A stretch of 64,000 nt of DNA from Liolophura sinensis (Eukaryota; Mollusca; Polyplacophora; Chitonida; Chitonidae). Positions 1 through 10,590 of the stretch are shown one piece after another. A program made the translations under genes and the position numbers. Location of the stretch: contig NC_088300.1 of the NCBI RefSeq assembly GCF_032854445.1, forward strand, positions 33,897,608 to 33,961,607. The letters run 5' to 3'. Position 1 is the first letter of the stretch, and each line of letters begins with the position of its first letter. The notes beneath the pieces were generated by a model. The model was given only the letters and a program-made list of their open reading frames with translations. It had not been told where the DNA came from and did no database searches.

Positions 1-697
1 CAAAATCTTACACATTTAAATTCGTCTATGGGCTGAAAAAAATTGATTGAAAGGAAATTTATTTAAACTACTTATCCATGACAAATGCTAATGCTATAAA
101 ATGTGACTTGCACTTAGCGACGTTGAACTTTTTCGATGGGTTCTTATGTTATTCAAAATGTGTACGTTCATATCTTTATTGTCAAGGCTCGATACAGCAT
201 GGAAATCCATGCACCTCCGGGTTCACATCAAGTATAAATAGACACAACTGTAAGGAACATTTGCATTTACATCGCAATAGTGAGAAATTGATGCGGGTAA
301 TCTTCACAGCGTGCAAAAATGGTGCCGAGTATTAAATGTCTAAGCAAATCAAAAATCGATTCTGCATTTGTTGAGATAAGCGTTAATTTGGAAGGAGAAT
401 GAATTGATCTTCTAGAATACTTTATCATTGACTGGCGAGCAACTAACACCTAGTCTCACAATATAAAGAATGGCGAATGGGATATTAACAATTCTTGAGT
501 TTTATTCAGTATATTTTTGTTTGCTTGAATGAAAAATAAATGCCTATTTTTAATAATTGAGTCATACGCATGTAGTGTGTAGGCCCTCAACTTAAGGGAT
601 ATGACTCGTCACGCTAACTTATTTATATGTATTGGTTTCCATATATCGCTGAAGGTAATTGAGACGTGCTATGATCTGCACAGTTCACTATCCCAAT

Positions 698-716
698 GGG
701 GGGGGGGGGAGGGGGG
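698..716 (+). repeat. Poly-G tract, length-variable between copies
   Basis: G12-A-G6 in copy A; copy B has about G6-A-G7 at 13980-13993. A length-unstable homopolymer. Confidence 0.85.
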
Positions 717-1393
717 TCACCAAGGCCACTCGTTCAAAAATGTATTAAAGTTTAATCCAGCCTTAAACATTTATACCCACATTGTTCAGAACCAACTGAG
801 CTTTAGATCGGATTAAAGCTAATACAAGGCTTCGTTGCTAATACACTTTTAAACAACCAACCCTCTAACTTTAAGTTACAACAGTCATTTTACTTTATAC
901 ATTACAAATGATCTCGACAAAACCAAGACTGTTATTTTCATTCAAATATCCAGATAGCACTATTGTTGCATGGGTTGCAGTATTTACTTGCCTTTGTAGA
1001 GGGCTCGTGTATCCCATCGACATCACAGAGGAAAGTGCACTCCAAAAATTAATATTGTTCAATTTAACAGAAAGTACATTATCCCAGTGACGCAGGAATA
1101 TATTCTGTTATTGCAGCGGATTATTCTGTTAAATATAACACACATATTCTGTCAACGTAAATTTTCATTTGTCATAAAGATTCAAATGAACTAAATAAAA
1201 CTGGCTGAATTAATTATAATGCTTTATCAAAGGGACAGAAGCTGTTGATTGCCCCATCTGGCTCTCTTGGCCAAACGAAAATAAAAACCACGCTTTCTTA
1301 ACCCAAAAGTAGCCAGTATTCTCTCAAGTCTCCTTCACAAGCCAGTCTAACAACGCCGTCGTGAAAGTGGCGTTTGTTCCAATGAACTACAAT

Positions 1394-1570
1394 GAGTCTG
1401 GTCCAGTTCATGCTGGCTTTCCTCTCCGGCCGTACGGCAGCAACCTGCGGATGGTCGTGGATTCCCACCGGGCCCTGCCCGGTTTCCCCCCACCATAATG
1501 CTGGCCGCTGTTGTATAAGTGAAATATTCTTGAGTACGGCGTAAAACACCAATCAAATAAAAAAATAAAT
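1394..1570 (+). mobile_element. 5'-truncated SINE (copy A)
   Basis: Starts near the B-box region, contains the central domain and full 3' end (cttgagtacggcgtaaaacacc) and an A-rich tail. About 14 bp upstream of the agcaacctgcgg segment are deleted. The same insertion is present in copy B, so it predates the split of the two copies. Confidence 0.9.
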
Positions 1571-2034
1571 ATAATAAGTCTGAAAGTTGATACTAACGAT
1601 GAGCACTGCATGTGGTAATCATTAACAAGGGTGCACAAATATATGTATGCAAAAATATTCTATTTTAAGCCTCATCCATTTCGCTAGACCTTACTTTATT
1701 CGGTTCCAATGAGAAAAATCGATATGGTAGGCTTACATCATTCATCCTGTACCTTTATCCATGTTGAGGGCCAAGATAGGGGTTGAGGGGTGTGTAAAAA
1801 TAAGCTCAACATGAAATAGTTTTTGTATTAATGTTTCGTTACGAGCGCAAGCAGTGTGGTGCTCAACACGGCAAATTTATAGCCATTTGTGTTATTATTG
1901 CACCGAAACTGAACAAGAAAATAACGTCGTAATGTAGCTAAATCAGCGCGGGTTATGGGTTTTATCCCTTTAAATTTGCAGATGTATGTTTAATAAACTC
2001 TTATTACAATGTGGGTTACAGTGGAAAGACAAGC

Positions 2035-2230
2035 TGACTCAGAACGTTGGACAAAGCGTTAGATCGCTGTGAAAATCAAATCCTGGACCAAAATATCGCG
2101 CGTTCAAATCCGGATCTAAGGTTAATCAGGTAACCATAACCTTGACAAATTCAGTGGTTTTTCTCGGAGCAGGTCAGTTTCCCCCTTCCCATACACCCAA
2201 CCGCGACTGTAAACACTAATTAAATACATA
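2035..2230 (+). mobile_element. Second SINE family, copy A
   Basis: A B-box-like gcgttcaaatccgg is followed by gtaaccataaccttgacaaa, a central gtggtttttctcggagcag, then tttcccccttcccataca and a tail with aattaaatacataaa. The head and tail differ from the main family, but the middle resembles its ttcccccgggc...ggtttcctccca domain. Diverged and old. Confidence 0.55.
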
Positions 2231-2478
2231 AACCAGTAGGTTATATGTACTATGTAATCTAAAGAAATGGTCTATAACAGTGGGTCAGTCGCGAATATAT
2301 AAATTGAGAATCATAGAATAATAAATAAGTTCTGATCTCGAAATGTCCTCATTAAGTGTAAATTTCACTGGTGATCGGCAACCTTCACTAAAATCCCTAA
2401 TACGCCTGAGCTTACGTTTTAGATAATATTCCGACCCTGTTCTCATTTCCGTGTAGACAGTTATGGATTTATTTTCTG

Positions 2479-2486
2479 TGACGTCA
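2479..2486. promoter_or_regulatory. CRE palindrome (copy A)
   Basis: TGACGTCA; kept in copy B at 15786-15793. Other exact CREs are at 36712, 37549, 37758 and 40460. No start codon is clearly associated here. Confidence 0.3.
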
Positions 2487-3144
2487 TATCATCAGTGAAA
2501 GCAGTAAATTACTGGATTGAAAAATGATCGTAACACGTTTACAAGGAAAGTAGAACTATTTCAGCGATGACGAACATTTTCACAGCTGGGGTCCGTCATA
2601 ATCTCTTGGTGCTATGCATTGTGGGATTTAAAGTACTGGCAGAATAAGAGTTGATTACATCATGGGAGTGTGTTCATAGGCCATCCTGTTTTTGTTCATC
2701 GCATAACTTCACTGTTTGATAATTAAATTCCTGTAAGAAATCTGCCCATTCAAGGACTCGGGAAGATCGTAAGATTTGTAGTTATGGCGCCACCTTGACT
2801 CTGTCAGTGGAGCCGTTTTAATATTTGTTATCCATTTATTCCTTTTCCTTACTGGGGGATGAAAGACGATAAAATGTCAGAGTAAAAGCTTATGCATCTT
2901 CTGCATTTGGTCATATATGTCTGGGGAACATTATAGCCATGCATATTTGCTTACTGTTTACAATTCATCCCACTTTAAATCCTGCAATCTACTTTGGATT
3001 TAGGCTATCACGTGTTTATATTACTGTGTCGGTAACAAATCACGATGGCAAAAACGCCACATATAAACATATAACCATCCAGATCACGATGTGGTTAACA
3101 CCAGTACTACACGAAGAGATACTGCTTTATTTTTTGCTTAGCAC

Positions 3145-3260
3145 TGAGTGAGGTTTGAACTCTAATCCCCTGATCACGAGACTGCCGCGTTAACCCAGAA
3201 GGAGTGCAGAGCGTATGCCCCTTGGTATAGAGGAAGTTGTTTAGTTGATACATATACGCT
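3145..3260 (-). repeat. tRNA-like (SINE head) remnant in copy A
   Basis: On the minus strand ctgggttaacgcggcagtct leads to ggattagagttcaaacctca (B-box-like) and then an A-rich stretch. Reads like a decayed tRNA-derived head. Also in copy B at about 16455-16570. Confidence 0.3.
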
Positions 3261-3838
3261 CTAAGACAACAACACTGATGGTTCCCGCATGGGTACTCCC
3301 TGTCATTGATACACGATACTCCAACCCAATCTAAACAGTCTCTTGCGGCTTCCCAATATCTAATTGTATTTTTTCCATATTACATCGTTAATCCTATGAG
3401 ACTGCTTCCCTACCTATTACCGTGATAGGGCCATTACCACTACGGTGTTGAATAAACACCCGAGGACGTAATTGTTTTCTACGCATATCGGATCAGACCG
3501 ATTCTCAAGTGACTTAGCCGTTTACTTTGCAAAGAACCTCTGTAGTGGGCTAGTGTAGTTTCTAGTGCCGGCTTAATGCCCGGATGCAAGGTCAATATTC
3601 TGTGCCTAGTCCCAAATGGCGAGCAGATCCCTAGATTCCCAAATGTTCTCCTAGTTATATTGCCAACGTGATTAATGCTCGAGTAGAAATAAGACATTTA
3701 CAGTATTAAAAATACCACACACAGTTAAAAAAAAAGTCAGCTGAGTGCAGTCTCAGAATTTTCTCCAGGAACATTATTCCGTTTACATTGCGCCTAGAGG
3801 AAAAACTTAGAGAAGGTTTCTTTTTCTTTTTGTTTCAG

Positions 3839-4073
3839 AAATGCGTCCAAGGTAGGAAACCGTTCCATCCGCACCACATTGGCCATCCGGCGGAGTGAGA
3901 CGAGGAGATCCATGTTACATTTCCACATGCCAGATAATTCCACATTAGTTAACAAGAGATTGTTAGACAGGAGTCTTTCTTCATCCATGTATCCATTGCC
4001 TTTCGATCGATTGACCGTTCTTCCATTCGTCAGCAGAGTGTCTAATCGACCGTGTATAATAACAGCGGAGTAG
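3839..4073 (+). CDS. Exon-like segment in copy A, probably not coding
   Basis: One of the best acceptors in the window (tttctttttctttttgtttcag) is followed by an open frame of 77 codons to TAG (NASKVGNRSIRTTLAIRR...). The minus strand is open too (MDEERLLSNNLLLTNVELSG...). In copy B (from 17156) an extra C near 17341 breaks the plus frame while the minus frame survives with Leu to Pro and Leu to Phe changes. The frame break argues against a functional plus-strand exon. Confidence 0.18.
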
Positions 4074-4604
4074 TATTCTGCTTTTTCTTTGTTTACTCGG
4101 ATTGTATGTAGTCTATGTATCTAACTATGATACTCCTTTGTGTTAAAACCCATTTTGCCTGTGGATATATGTAATATAGGCAAGTAAAGGTGCGACATGA
4201 CCATTTGCCAATAAGAGCAAAAGGTTTCATAAACGCTTATGGTATAGATTTCACTCAAACGCATTATCTTATTCGATATGGACTGAGAATGAAACCAAGT
4301 CTTGAACGGTAATTTTTTGATTTGTTCTTGGGACTTTTTGTCATAAGAGAAAGTTAAAACAACCACGCTTTATTTTCACATTATACAGTGTTCTAAATAT
4401 GTAACAGATGTTGCCCTCTTATGGTTTAACAAGGATTCCCATCAATCAGCGCCCGTAAAGAATTTGTTTTTCAAATTAACGATAGTTAACGTTTCAAGAA
4501 TTAGCCGTCTTTAACAGTGACGTTATCATACCCCTTCCTTTCGTCAGTGATTCACCACTTGATCCCGCTTCCGTTCGCATTTATTGTAGGCTAAGTTTGT
4601 TGTA

Positions 4605-4618
4605 ATTGCCATGGCGAC
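4605..4618 (+). promoter_or_regulatory. X-box-like motif (copy A)
   Basis: ATTGCCATGGCGAC matches the RFX X-box closely (12 of 14 against GTTGCCATGGCAAC). It is unchanged in copy B at 17923-17936. No adjacent gene start is proven. Confidence 0.3.
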
Positions 4619-4900
4619 ACATGTTAAAAGCATATGTGGGCATGGTAGCTACAATCCCTTGCGGTCGTTTTTGCACAAGAGGGCCCTGATGAATAGTAAA
4701 TATCAGTCTAGTCATCGTTGAAGTTTCCTTTTGTATTGGGATCTCTGCTGTGTTCTGGGAATTACTTAATATCTATATTCACGGCCATCAACACTGCACT
4801 CCCAAACGCCAAAACACCATTGTCACCCAACGAGCGACCATCTCACCATCTGCCCAGCGAACAACGAGGGCAATGCCCAAAGTTTTGCCGACAATTTCAG

Positions 4901-5038
4901 TGACCGTTATGAAGGATGACAGCTTCGACAAAGGCTCTCACAGTTCTCATTTCCAATGGACATGGCCAATAATTTTGTTACCGGCGTTTCGCGGTCGGCC
5001 AAACAAATCAATTCATTGGTCTATGTCCATATCACCAG
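4901..5038 (+). CDS. Exon-like segment in copy A
   Basis: The plus strand has an acceptor (ttttgccgacaatttcag) and a CCAG-GTCAGA donor enclosing an open frame (TVMKDDSFDKGSHSSHFQWT...). Copy B keeps it at 18215-18352 with an Ala to Pro change and no indel. On the minus strand 4847-4922 is also exon-like: a frame reading ITVTEIVGKTLGIALVVRW ends at a GTGAGA donor, though its acceptor is poor. At most one reading can be right. Confidence 0.24.
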
Positions 5039-5386
5039 GTCAGAATTCTGAAGGGGCCTTGTTTGAAAAGAAATGGTTTGGGGATACACTGAGCAGACGT
5101 CTCTCCCGTTAACCTCTTTTCAGGGATTCCTATCAGCAGACAGTTCACAACAGCACATCTCCGTTCTGGCTTAGGCTTCGCCAGTTAATAATACCGCAAA
5201 AAATACCGCAAATCCTATCTTTTTCTCTGACTGAGGAAACTCTGAATGTCACATAAAACAAACACGTACTCAGTGTAATTTCAATGGGCCTAATCGCCAC
5301 AATATGGATGCAATACTGTCCGTTAAACAACAATCATTCAATCAATCATTCATTCATTTATTCATTCTTTCAGTTAAGGGTCTTCA

Positions 5387-5464
5387 TCTCCATTTGTACG
5401 TGGGGGAATCTGTTAGCAGTCTGCAGATGATCGTGGGTTTCACCCGAGCTCTATCCGGTTTCCT
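5387..5464 (+). mobile_element. Diverged SINE cut by the assembly gap (copy A)
   Basis: Matches the central SINE domain (tgcagatgatcgtgggtttcac, then ggtttcct) and stops at the N run. Preceded by a (CATT)n tract. Confidence 0.75.
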
Positions 5465-5664
5465 NNNNNNNNNNNNNNNNNNNNNNNNNNNNNNNNNNNN
5501 NNNNNNNNNNNNNNNNNNNNNNNNNNNNNNNNNNNNNNNNNNNNNNNNNNNNNNNNNNNNNNNNNNNNNNNNNNNNNNNNNNNNNNNNNNNNNNNNNNNN
5601 NNNNNNNNNNNNNNNNNNNNNNNNNNNNNNNNNNNNNNNNNNNNNNNNNNNNNNNNNNNNNNNN
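5465..5664. other. Assembly gap (200 N)
   Basis: Exactly 200 N. A round length like this usually means an arbitrary scaffold spacer rather than a measured distance. The left edge falls inside a SINE at the end of copy A. The right edge (from 5665) does not resemble the sequence that follows copy B after 18768, so the two contigs were not overlapping there. Any open frame running across it is meaningless. Confidence 0.98.
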
Positions 5665-6039
5665 AGTCCAAACATACAGAAGCTTTACAAGCTTGAATGT
5701 CATTATGGTATGCTGGCGTGTTTGGCGGTTGTCCTGACTCATCGTCAACAGGCTAACTTTAATTGTTATTCACCAAATTTAAACAGTCGTTTTTTTTACG
5801 AGTTTTAACACGAAATGAAATATACCATCTTTTTTTTATCAGTATAATAGGGAATATCCCTAGTTATTTGCATGTTGGTAAAGGTGCACTCAGAAAGTAG
5901 GCTGGCAAAGACGACACAGAAACATTATTAGCAACTTTTGTATTTGATGGTTTGTTAATGGTTGGATACATAATTGGGAGAGCCGGTGGGCGAATGTAGG
6001 ATTAACCGCTCAGTAAAAGCTTTTGTGTGAATGGGTAGA
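5665..6039. other. No gene seen
   Basis: AT-rich sequence right of the gap. It does not match the sequence following copy B. No splice-bounded frame or known repeat was found. Confidence 0.5.
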
Positions 6040-7026
6040 TTGTTGAACTGTCAACGGATGGTTCGTTGGGTGGATGAATGGAAGGAAGATTGTATGGTAA
6101 AAGCAATTGTTTTTTCAATATGGTCATGTGATTAAGAATGTGACGGTTTTGAAAGCTCTTACTAAATTCATCCATGCAGCCTTAAAAAAAGACATACATT
6201 GCTATAGAAGTTGCTATGTATAAAAGCTATATACATAACACAAAATTGGTGGATAGGCCAGCGGAGGGTTCGTTGGGTGGATGAATAGTTTGTTGTTTTC
6301 TCATTTTGGCCGATTGGACAACGGAAGGTTAGCTGAGTGGATAGATGGAAGGACTGATAGATGTTTGAATGGATGGCTCCTGGATTCTCAGTGTGGTAGA
6401 CTGGACAAAGGGTGGTTAGTTGGAGTGATGGCTGGAAGGATGAATTGGTGGTTAAAGAAATTGTTTTGTTTTGGGTGTATCTACAGATAGTTAGACTCTC
6501 ACAGTGGTGAGTTGTTCAACGGATGGTTGGTAAGGCAGACTGATGGAAGGATGGATGGATGGTTAAAGAAATTGTTTTGTTTTTTGGGTGTATCTATAGA
6601 TAACTGGATTGTCACAGTGGTGAGTTGTTCAACGGATGGTTGGTAAGGTGGATTGATGGAAGGATGGATGGGTGGTTAAAGAAATTGTTTTGTTTTGGGT
6701 GTATCTATAGATAATTGGGATTGTCACAGTGGTGAGTTGTTCAACGGATGGTTGGTAAGGTGGATTGATGGAAGGATGGATGGGTGGTTTAAAGAAATTA
6801 TTTTGTTTTGGGTGTATCTATAGATGGTTGGATTGTCGCCGTGGTGAGTTTTTCAACGGATGGGTAAGGTGGATTGATGGAAGGATGGATGGGTGGTTAA
6901 AGAAATTGTTTTGTTTGGGTGTAATCTATAGATAATTGGATTGTCACAGTGGTGAGTTGTTCAACGGATGGTTGGTAAGGTGGATTGATGGAAGGATGGA
7001 TGGATGGTAAAAGAAATTGTTTCGTT
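6040..7026 (+). repeat. ~112-bp minisatellite
   Basis: Units beginning gttgttcaacggatgg start at 6511, 6624, 6736, 6848 and 6956 (spacing 113, 112, 112, 108), each with gatggaaggatggatgg, ttaaagaaattgttttgttt and gggtgtatctatagat. More degenerate units extend left to about 6040. Open frames here follow the repeat and are not genes. Confidence 0.9.
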
Positions 7027-7804
7027 AATACAGCAAATTTAAACTACATGAAAAGCAACACGAGCAGTATCACAATGGTAAGTACATAGACTGAGATTAT
7101 TTGCAGAGGTGAAGAGGTATGAGTATGTTCGGTTATCCTTATCAAGATAAATGTTCATGTCTACTAGATTGATGTTAATCCTAACACGATACAAAGTCTC
7201 ATAGTTAAATATATGGTTTGAAAATAATCTTGATCCACTCTCTTATTACTTTGCAAGTAGTGGCAAACCCTGCAATCTAAAAGGGTTTCCCCTCAAAAAT
7301 TGTTACGATCAACACAGGAAAGGTAAATGTTATATTTATTACAAAAATGAAAACAATGTCTATGAACCTAATTCTTGTCAGAATAATATGAACATTAACT
7401 GACCGCTATCCATACATTGGAGTTCTTAACCAATAGCCAAAATGTATGGTATTTATGACTCATTTAGTGACAAATGCTTTAAACCATGCCTAATCGCAGT
7501 CGGGTAACAGTTGGATATAACCCAAGGCGATGAGTTTGATATGTCAGAGCTGGCCAGAGTAACGCACTCTCACAATGCCGTAGGACATCTCAGAGGGATT
7601 TCTGACAATGACTTATTTACAGCCTGTCACCACCGTGTTTAAACTCGTAGAAATAATTCATGGCCCCGTGTGAATACACACTCAGCGGTGGCACCGCAAA
7701 AAGTCATGAGTATGTGCCAGCTGAACTCCTCGTGGCCAGCTAATGGTCGATGACGTACCGAATACCAACAAATGTTTACAACAGATATCCAAGAGGGAGC
7801 TCAC

Positions 7805-8032
7805 CACTTCTCGTCGAAAAAAAGTGATTCTTTTGTATTCGTTAACAGACAGACAGGAGCTAACGTGATCAGTCGTTTTTGCCAGACGCCATTGTTCCGA
7901 CACGTAATATCCACACGGAGCGGTTAATGTAGAAACCCAATTCGGTGGCAGTGCCGCTGCCAAATAGTACAGCCCCTGGAGAGATGGTACGACAGTGCTG
8001 TTCGTGATGTAACAATGGTCATAGTGCGGCAT
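7805..8032 (-). CDS. Candidate internal exon, minus strand
   Basis: Between an acceptor-like attatcattctag and a good donor (GTG-GTGAGC), one frame is open for exactly 76 codons, starting with an ATG directly after the AG. It lies 173 bp downstream of the minus-strand first exon at 8206-8282. Joining in phase requires the alternative donor in that exon; the main donor would give a different frame that stops after 37 codons. A run containing LPPNW and GYYV loosely recalls a WW domain but lacks the second tryptophan, so I do not call one. Confidence 0.33.
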
Positions 8033-8205
8033 CTAGAATGATAATGATTATCTTCGCCAATCAGTCACGTCAGGCTATTGCTAAACTGCTCCGACAGCCT
8101 AGCCTTTGGACATTTTAGTCATTTCCCGACCAGACTTGCGACAAAAACAGACACCGTACAGACAAGTAAATAAAAAGAATAAAAGAAAAAGAAGAGATAA
8201 GTTAC

Positions 8206-8282
8206 CTTGCTCCACAAGACAACTCCTCGATTGGCTTCTCCCTCACTTCCATCTCGGTAAAAATCCCAAATAGTGACGCCAT
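8206..8282 (-). CDS. First coding exon of an unidentified minus-strand gene
   Basis: On the minus strand an ATG with strong context (A at -3, G at +4) opens 25 codons plus two bases and reaches an AG-GTAACT donor. The peptide begins MASLFGIFTEMEVREK and ends ELSCGA: acidic, no signal peptide. The sequence just upstream (8283-8340) is richer in GC and CpG than its surroundings, fitting a 5' UTR or promoter. An alternative donor, GAA-GTGAGG, lies inside the exon after codon 12 and would leave phase 0, which matches the phase of the candidate exon at 7805-8032. I do not recognise the family. It lies between the two copies of the large duplication, on the contig that begins at 5665. Confidence 0.62.
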
Positions 8283-8638
8283 GTTTGCTGGCTGGTCCGT
8301 TGACGGCTCCCTAATCAGAATGACCACAATTCTTATTTTAAGCCGGCGTATACGACCGCCCGAATTTTCTCATTTCACTGTACCCTTATAGAACAACGGC
8401 GTTAGTCAATCTATATATGTCGTGGTATCCGGGTACTTTTTATGATGGTATCTTTCCTCATGCCAACTGCTTGAAATGGAGTATCTGTTGCTATGGATTT
8501 CCAAATGGCAACAGATGAATTGCTGACTGACTCAATAAGCACAACAATCACATCCTTTTGGGGGTGAGGAGGGACAGACGTTTGATAGCTAAATCACAGT
8601 ATTAGAAAAAATGATCCCCCCACACAGGCTTTTGCCAG

Positions 8639-8804
8639 CGCTAACCTCCTGGACGTCGAAGAGGCCGTCTCATCGCCCACTTTTCACCTCGAGGTCAGAA
8701 CTATTACGGAAGACCGCGAGAAGGATCCCTGTTTGGGGACCGTTGTCTGCTCCGCCTGTCTTGCGTGCTGCGCCTTGTGTCCATTCCGCAGATCTGAAGC
8801 CAAA
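8639..8804 (+). CDS. Candidate cysteine-rich exon, plus strand
   Basis: After the acceptor-like gcttttgccag, a GC-rich segment unlike its AT-rich surroundings holds an open frame with GC-ending codons. It encodes an acidic stretch (LLDVEEAV, then ITEDREKDP) followed by CLGTVVCSACLACCALCPF, a run of six cysteines in 19 residues such as is often palmitoylated or membrane-associated. The possible donor is a weak AAA-GTATAT; without splicing the frame stops at 8834. The segment starts about 350 bp upstream of the minus-strand ATG at 8282, so it could belong to a divergent neighbour. Other frames here are also open, so the call is tentative. Confidence 0.35.
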
Positions 8805-8904
8805 GTATATAAGTATAGAATTATTTATACATAGCGATGGTGTAAGCTTGGAAGTCTCAACAGGCTTTTCAGACTAGTATACCACCCGCTTGCAGCAAAC
8901 AGTT

Positions 8905-10070
8905 CTAGCGAGAAGGAGATGAGTGTCCAATGCCGAGAAGCCCTTTGCACGCTGTACATACCGATATTGTCTTCAGGTTCGATCAGAAAATACGGAGTAT
9001 TGCCGATTAACTGTTACGCCAGTGTGCAGTCTGGCCGAACCACAGATTTTCCACCCACAACTCATTCCATGGTCGATCACAACCCTGGTATTTCTTGCTC
9101 TCAGCCTAGAGAATTTCTAAGGCGATAGAGAATAGATCATTGGATATGGGGTTATTTCCTCTAAATTACATCCCCTGTTCACGATACGTTACATATATAA
9201 AGCTAGTGTTGTTTCATCGACAATTGTTCTCTGTTGCAGAGATTTGTTTATTTTGTGTTTGTCGACTTATGTACTTTTAATGCACTTTCATCTTGATGTT
9301 TTCTCTAACACGCGCAAATATCGCATACATTTTGTTTAATAATTACATTCACACAAAAATTATACAAATTGAAGAAGAATGCGAAATCAGACTCATTTAA
9401 CATTAACAGGCAAAAATGTGTCTCTCCAGGTTTTGTCTGTGTACTTATCAATATCATTTATGTACAAATTGTGTTCAGTTGAGTACACCTAAAGTCTCCT
9501 CAGCACCATGTGAATGACAATTTGTTAAGCTTGAAGTATATATAGTTGACAACACATATACATGTATAATATTCCATTTTTTTATTACACAATAACACGT
9601 TATTCTCACTAACTCTTATCACACTGTTAAAATCAATAAAATTCAAAATACGTTTGGTTCAAATCATCTGTATATTGAATCCCTTTTAATTCGCTATACA
9701 AAAATGGCCGCCTTTACATAGATGAAACCGGACACCAGGAGTGAATAGTTTGTCTGTTTTGATTGTTTGGTATACAAAAATGTACTTTCAGAATCACATA
9801 TAGGCTTTAAAATGATACATTTGGTGCCAACACTTATGTTTTCCTGATAAGAACTTAATCAAACCTCATATAAATATTCCTAAGTGTTCTTACACAGTAG
9901 AAGATTCAGTGACAATGAAGCAAAATATGTCACTTGAAAAATGCTAAACTTTAGGTGAAATACACTTATTATTTTTTAACTAAAGTAAACGTTGTTTATT
10001 TATTTATTTTCTTTTTTTTGGGCAGGGGGGTGTGTTGGGGTTTTTTTTGTTTTTGTTTTGTTTTTTTTTT
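8905..10070. other. No secure gene
   Basis: AT-rich. Near 8923-9120 a 65-codon frame ends in a hydrophobic stretch (IPWSITTLVFLALSLENF) preceded by cysteines, recalling a membrane-anchored tail. An in-frame stop lies directly upstream and no good acceptor exists. A T/G-rich tract lies at 10010-10070. Confidence 0.4.
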
Positions 10071-10144
10071 GATTGGTGTTTTCAAGGATGTTTCGCTTAT
10101 ACGACGGCGGCCAACATTATGGTGGGAGGAAACAGGGCAGAGCT
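10071..10144 (-). mobile_element. 3' fragment of main-family SINE
   Basis: Minus-strand copy of the tail and adjacent domain (gattggtgtt ... cttatacgacggcggccaac). The A-rich tail sits beside a T/G-rich tract at 10010-10070. Confidence 0.88.
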
Positions 10145-10448
10145 TCTGCTTGTTGCTGAAGGCATTGTAAGATACAGTACAAATTGGAATGTTGCTCTTC
10201 TCGCATGGGATGGCCAAGGGAGTAGACAAAAACACAGCAACATTCGGTAGTGTTACTGTGTGTTTTGACTAGACGAGGAATCATGTCTGGTTACTTAGTC
10301 TGATCCTCATCATTCAGATGAGGCAATGACTATTATTACGTTCATATTTTGTGGCATTCCTGCTGTATCGAGCAGCAGTATAATAGGATCCAACTACAAG
10401 CCTCCAAATGTTTGAAGACTCCATATAAACAATTATTTTGGACAGTAT

Positions 10449-10590
10449 TTATTTGTTTATATGATGGTTGTTTAACGCTAAACTCCATAGTTTTTTTTTC
10501 AATTATGCCACAGGTGAACGAAACAGAAGCACCAACTACCGACCTCCGACAAGTTATTGGCGAACTCCTTCGCATGTGAAGTTCAGATAT
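10449..10590 (-). mobile_element. Old SINE-like element
   Basis: atttgtttatatgatggttgtttaac resembles the reverse-complemented tail, and accgacctccgacaag resembles the reverse of the cctgcggatggtcg segment. Strongly diverged. Confidence 0.4.

Larger units (their letters stand above)
1..5464 (+). repeat. Long direct duplication, copy A
   Basis: This stretch matches 13284-18768 base for base apart from scattered substitutions and small indels. In the first 480 bp I count about ten differences, so identity is near 98% by eye. It begins at or before the window edge and ends at an assembly gap. Relative to copy B it lacks 30 bp near 1255 and 11 bp near 3280, and it carries 9 extra bp near 5233. 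It contains a 3' SINE fragment, a second-family SINE, a CRE palindrome at 2479-2486 and an RFX X-box-like motif at 4605-4618. No secure gene lies in it. Two segments with splice-like signals (near 3.84-4.07 and 4.85-5.04 kb) are listed separately. Confidence 0.95.

Noticed and set aside
1298-1638. Minus-strand frames of 69-84 codons (and the 113-codon version at 14605-14946)
   Set aside because: They are translations of the SINE and its flanks; the copies differ by frame-breaking indels.
5304-5748. Open frames spanning the N run
   Set aside because: Most of their length is unknown sequence.
7805-8032. WW-domain-like pattern (LPPNW ... GYYV)
   Set aside because: The second conserved tryptophan and the terminal proline are missing and spacing is off; chance resemblance.
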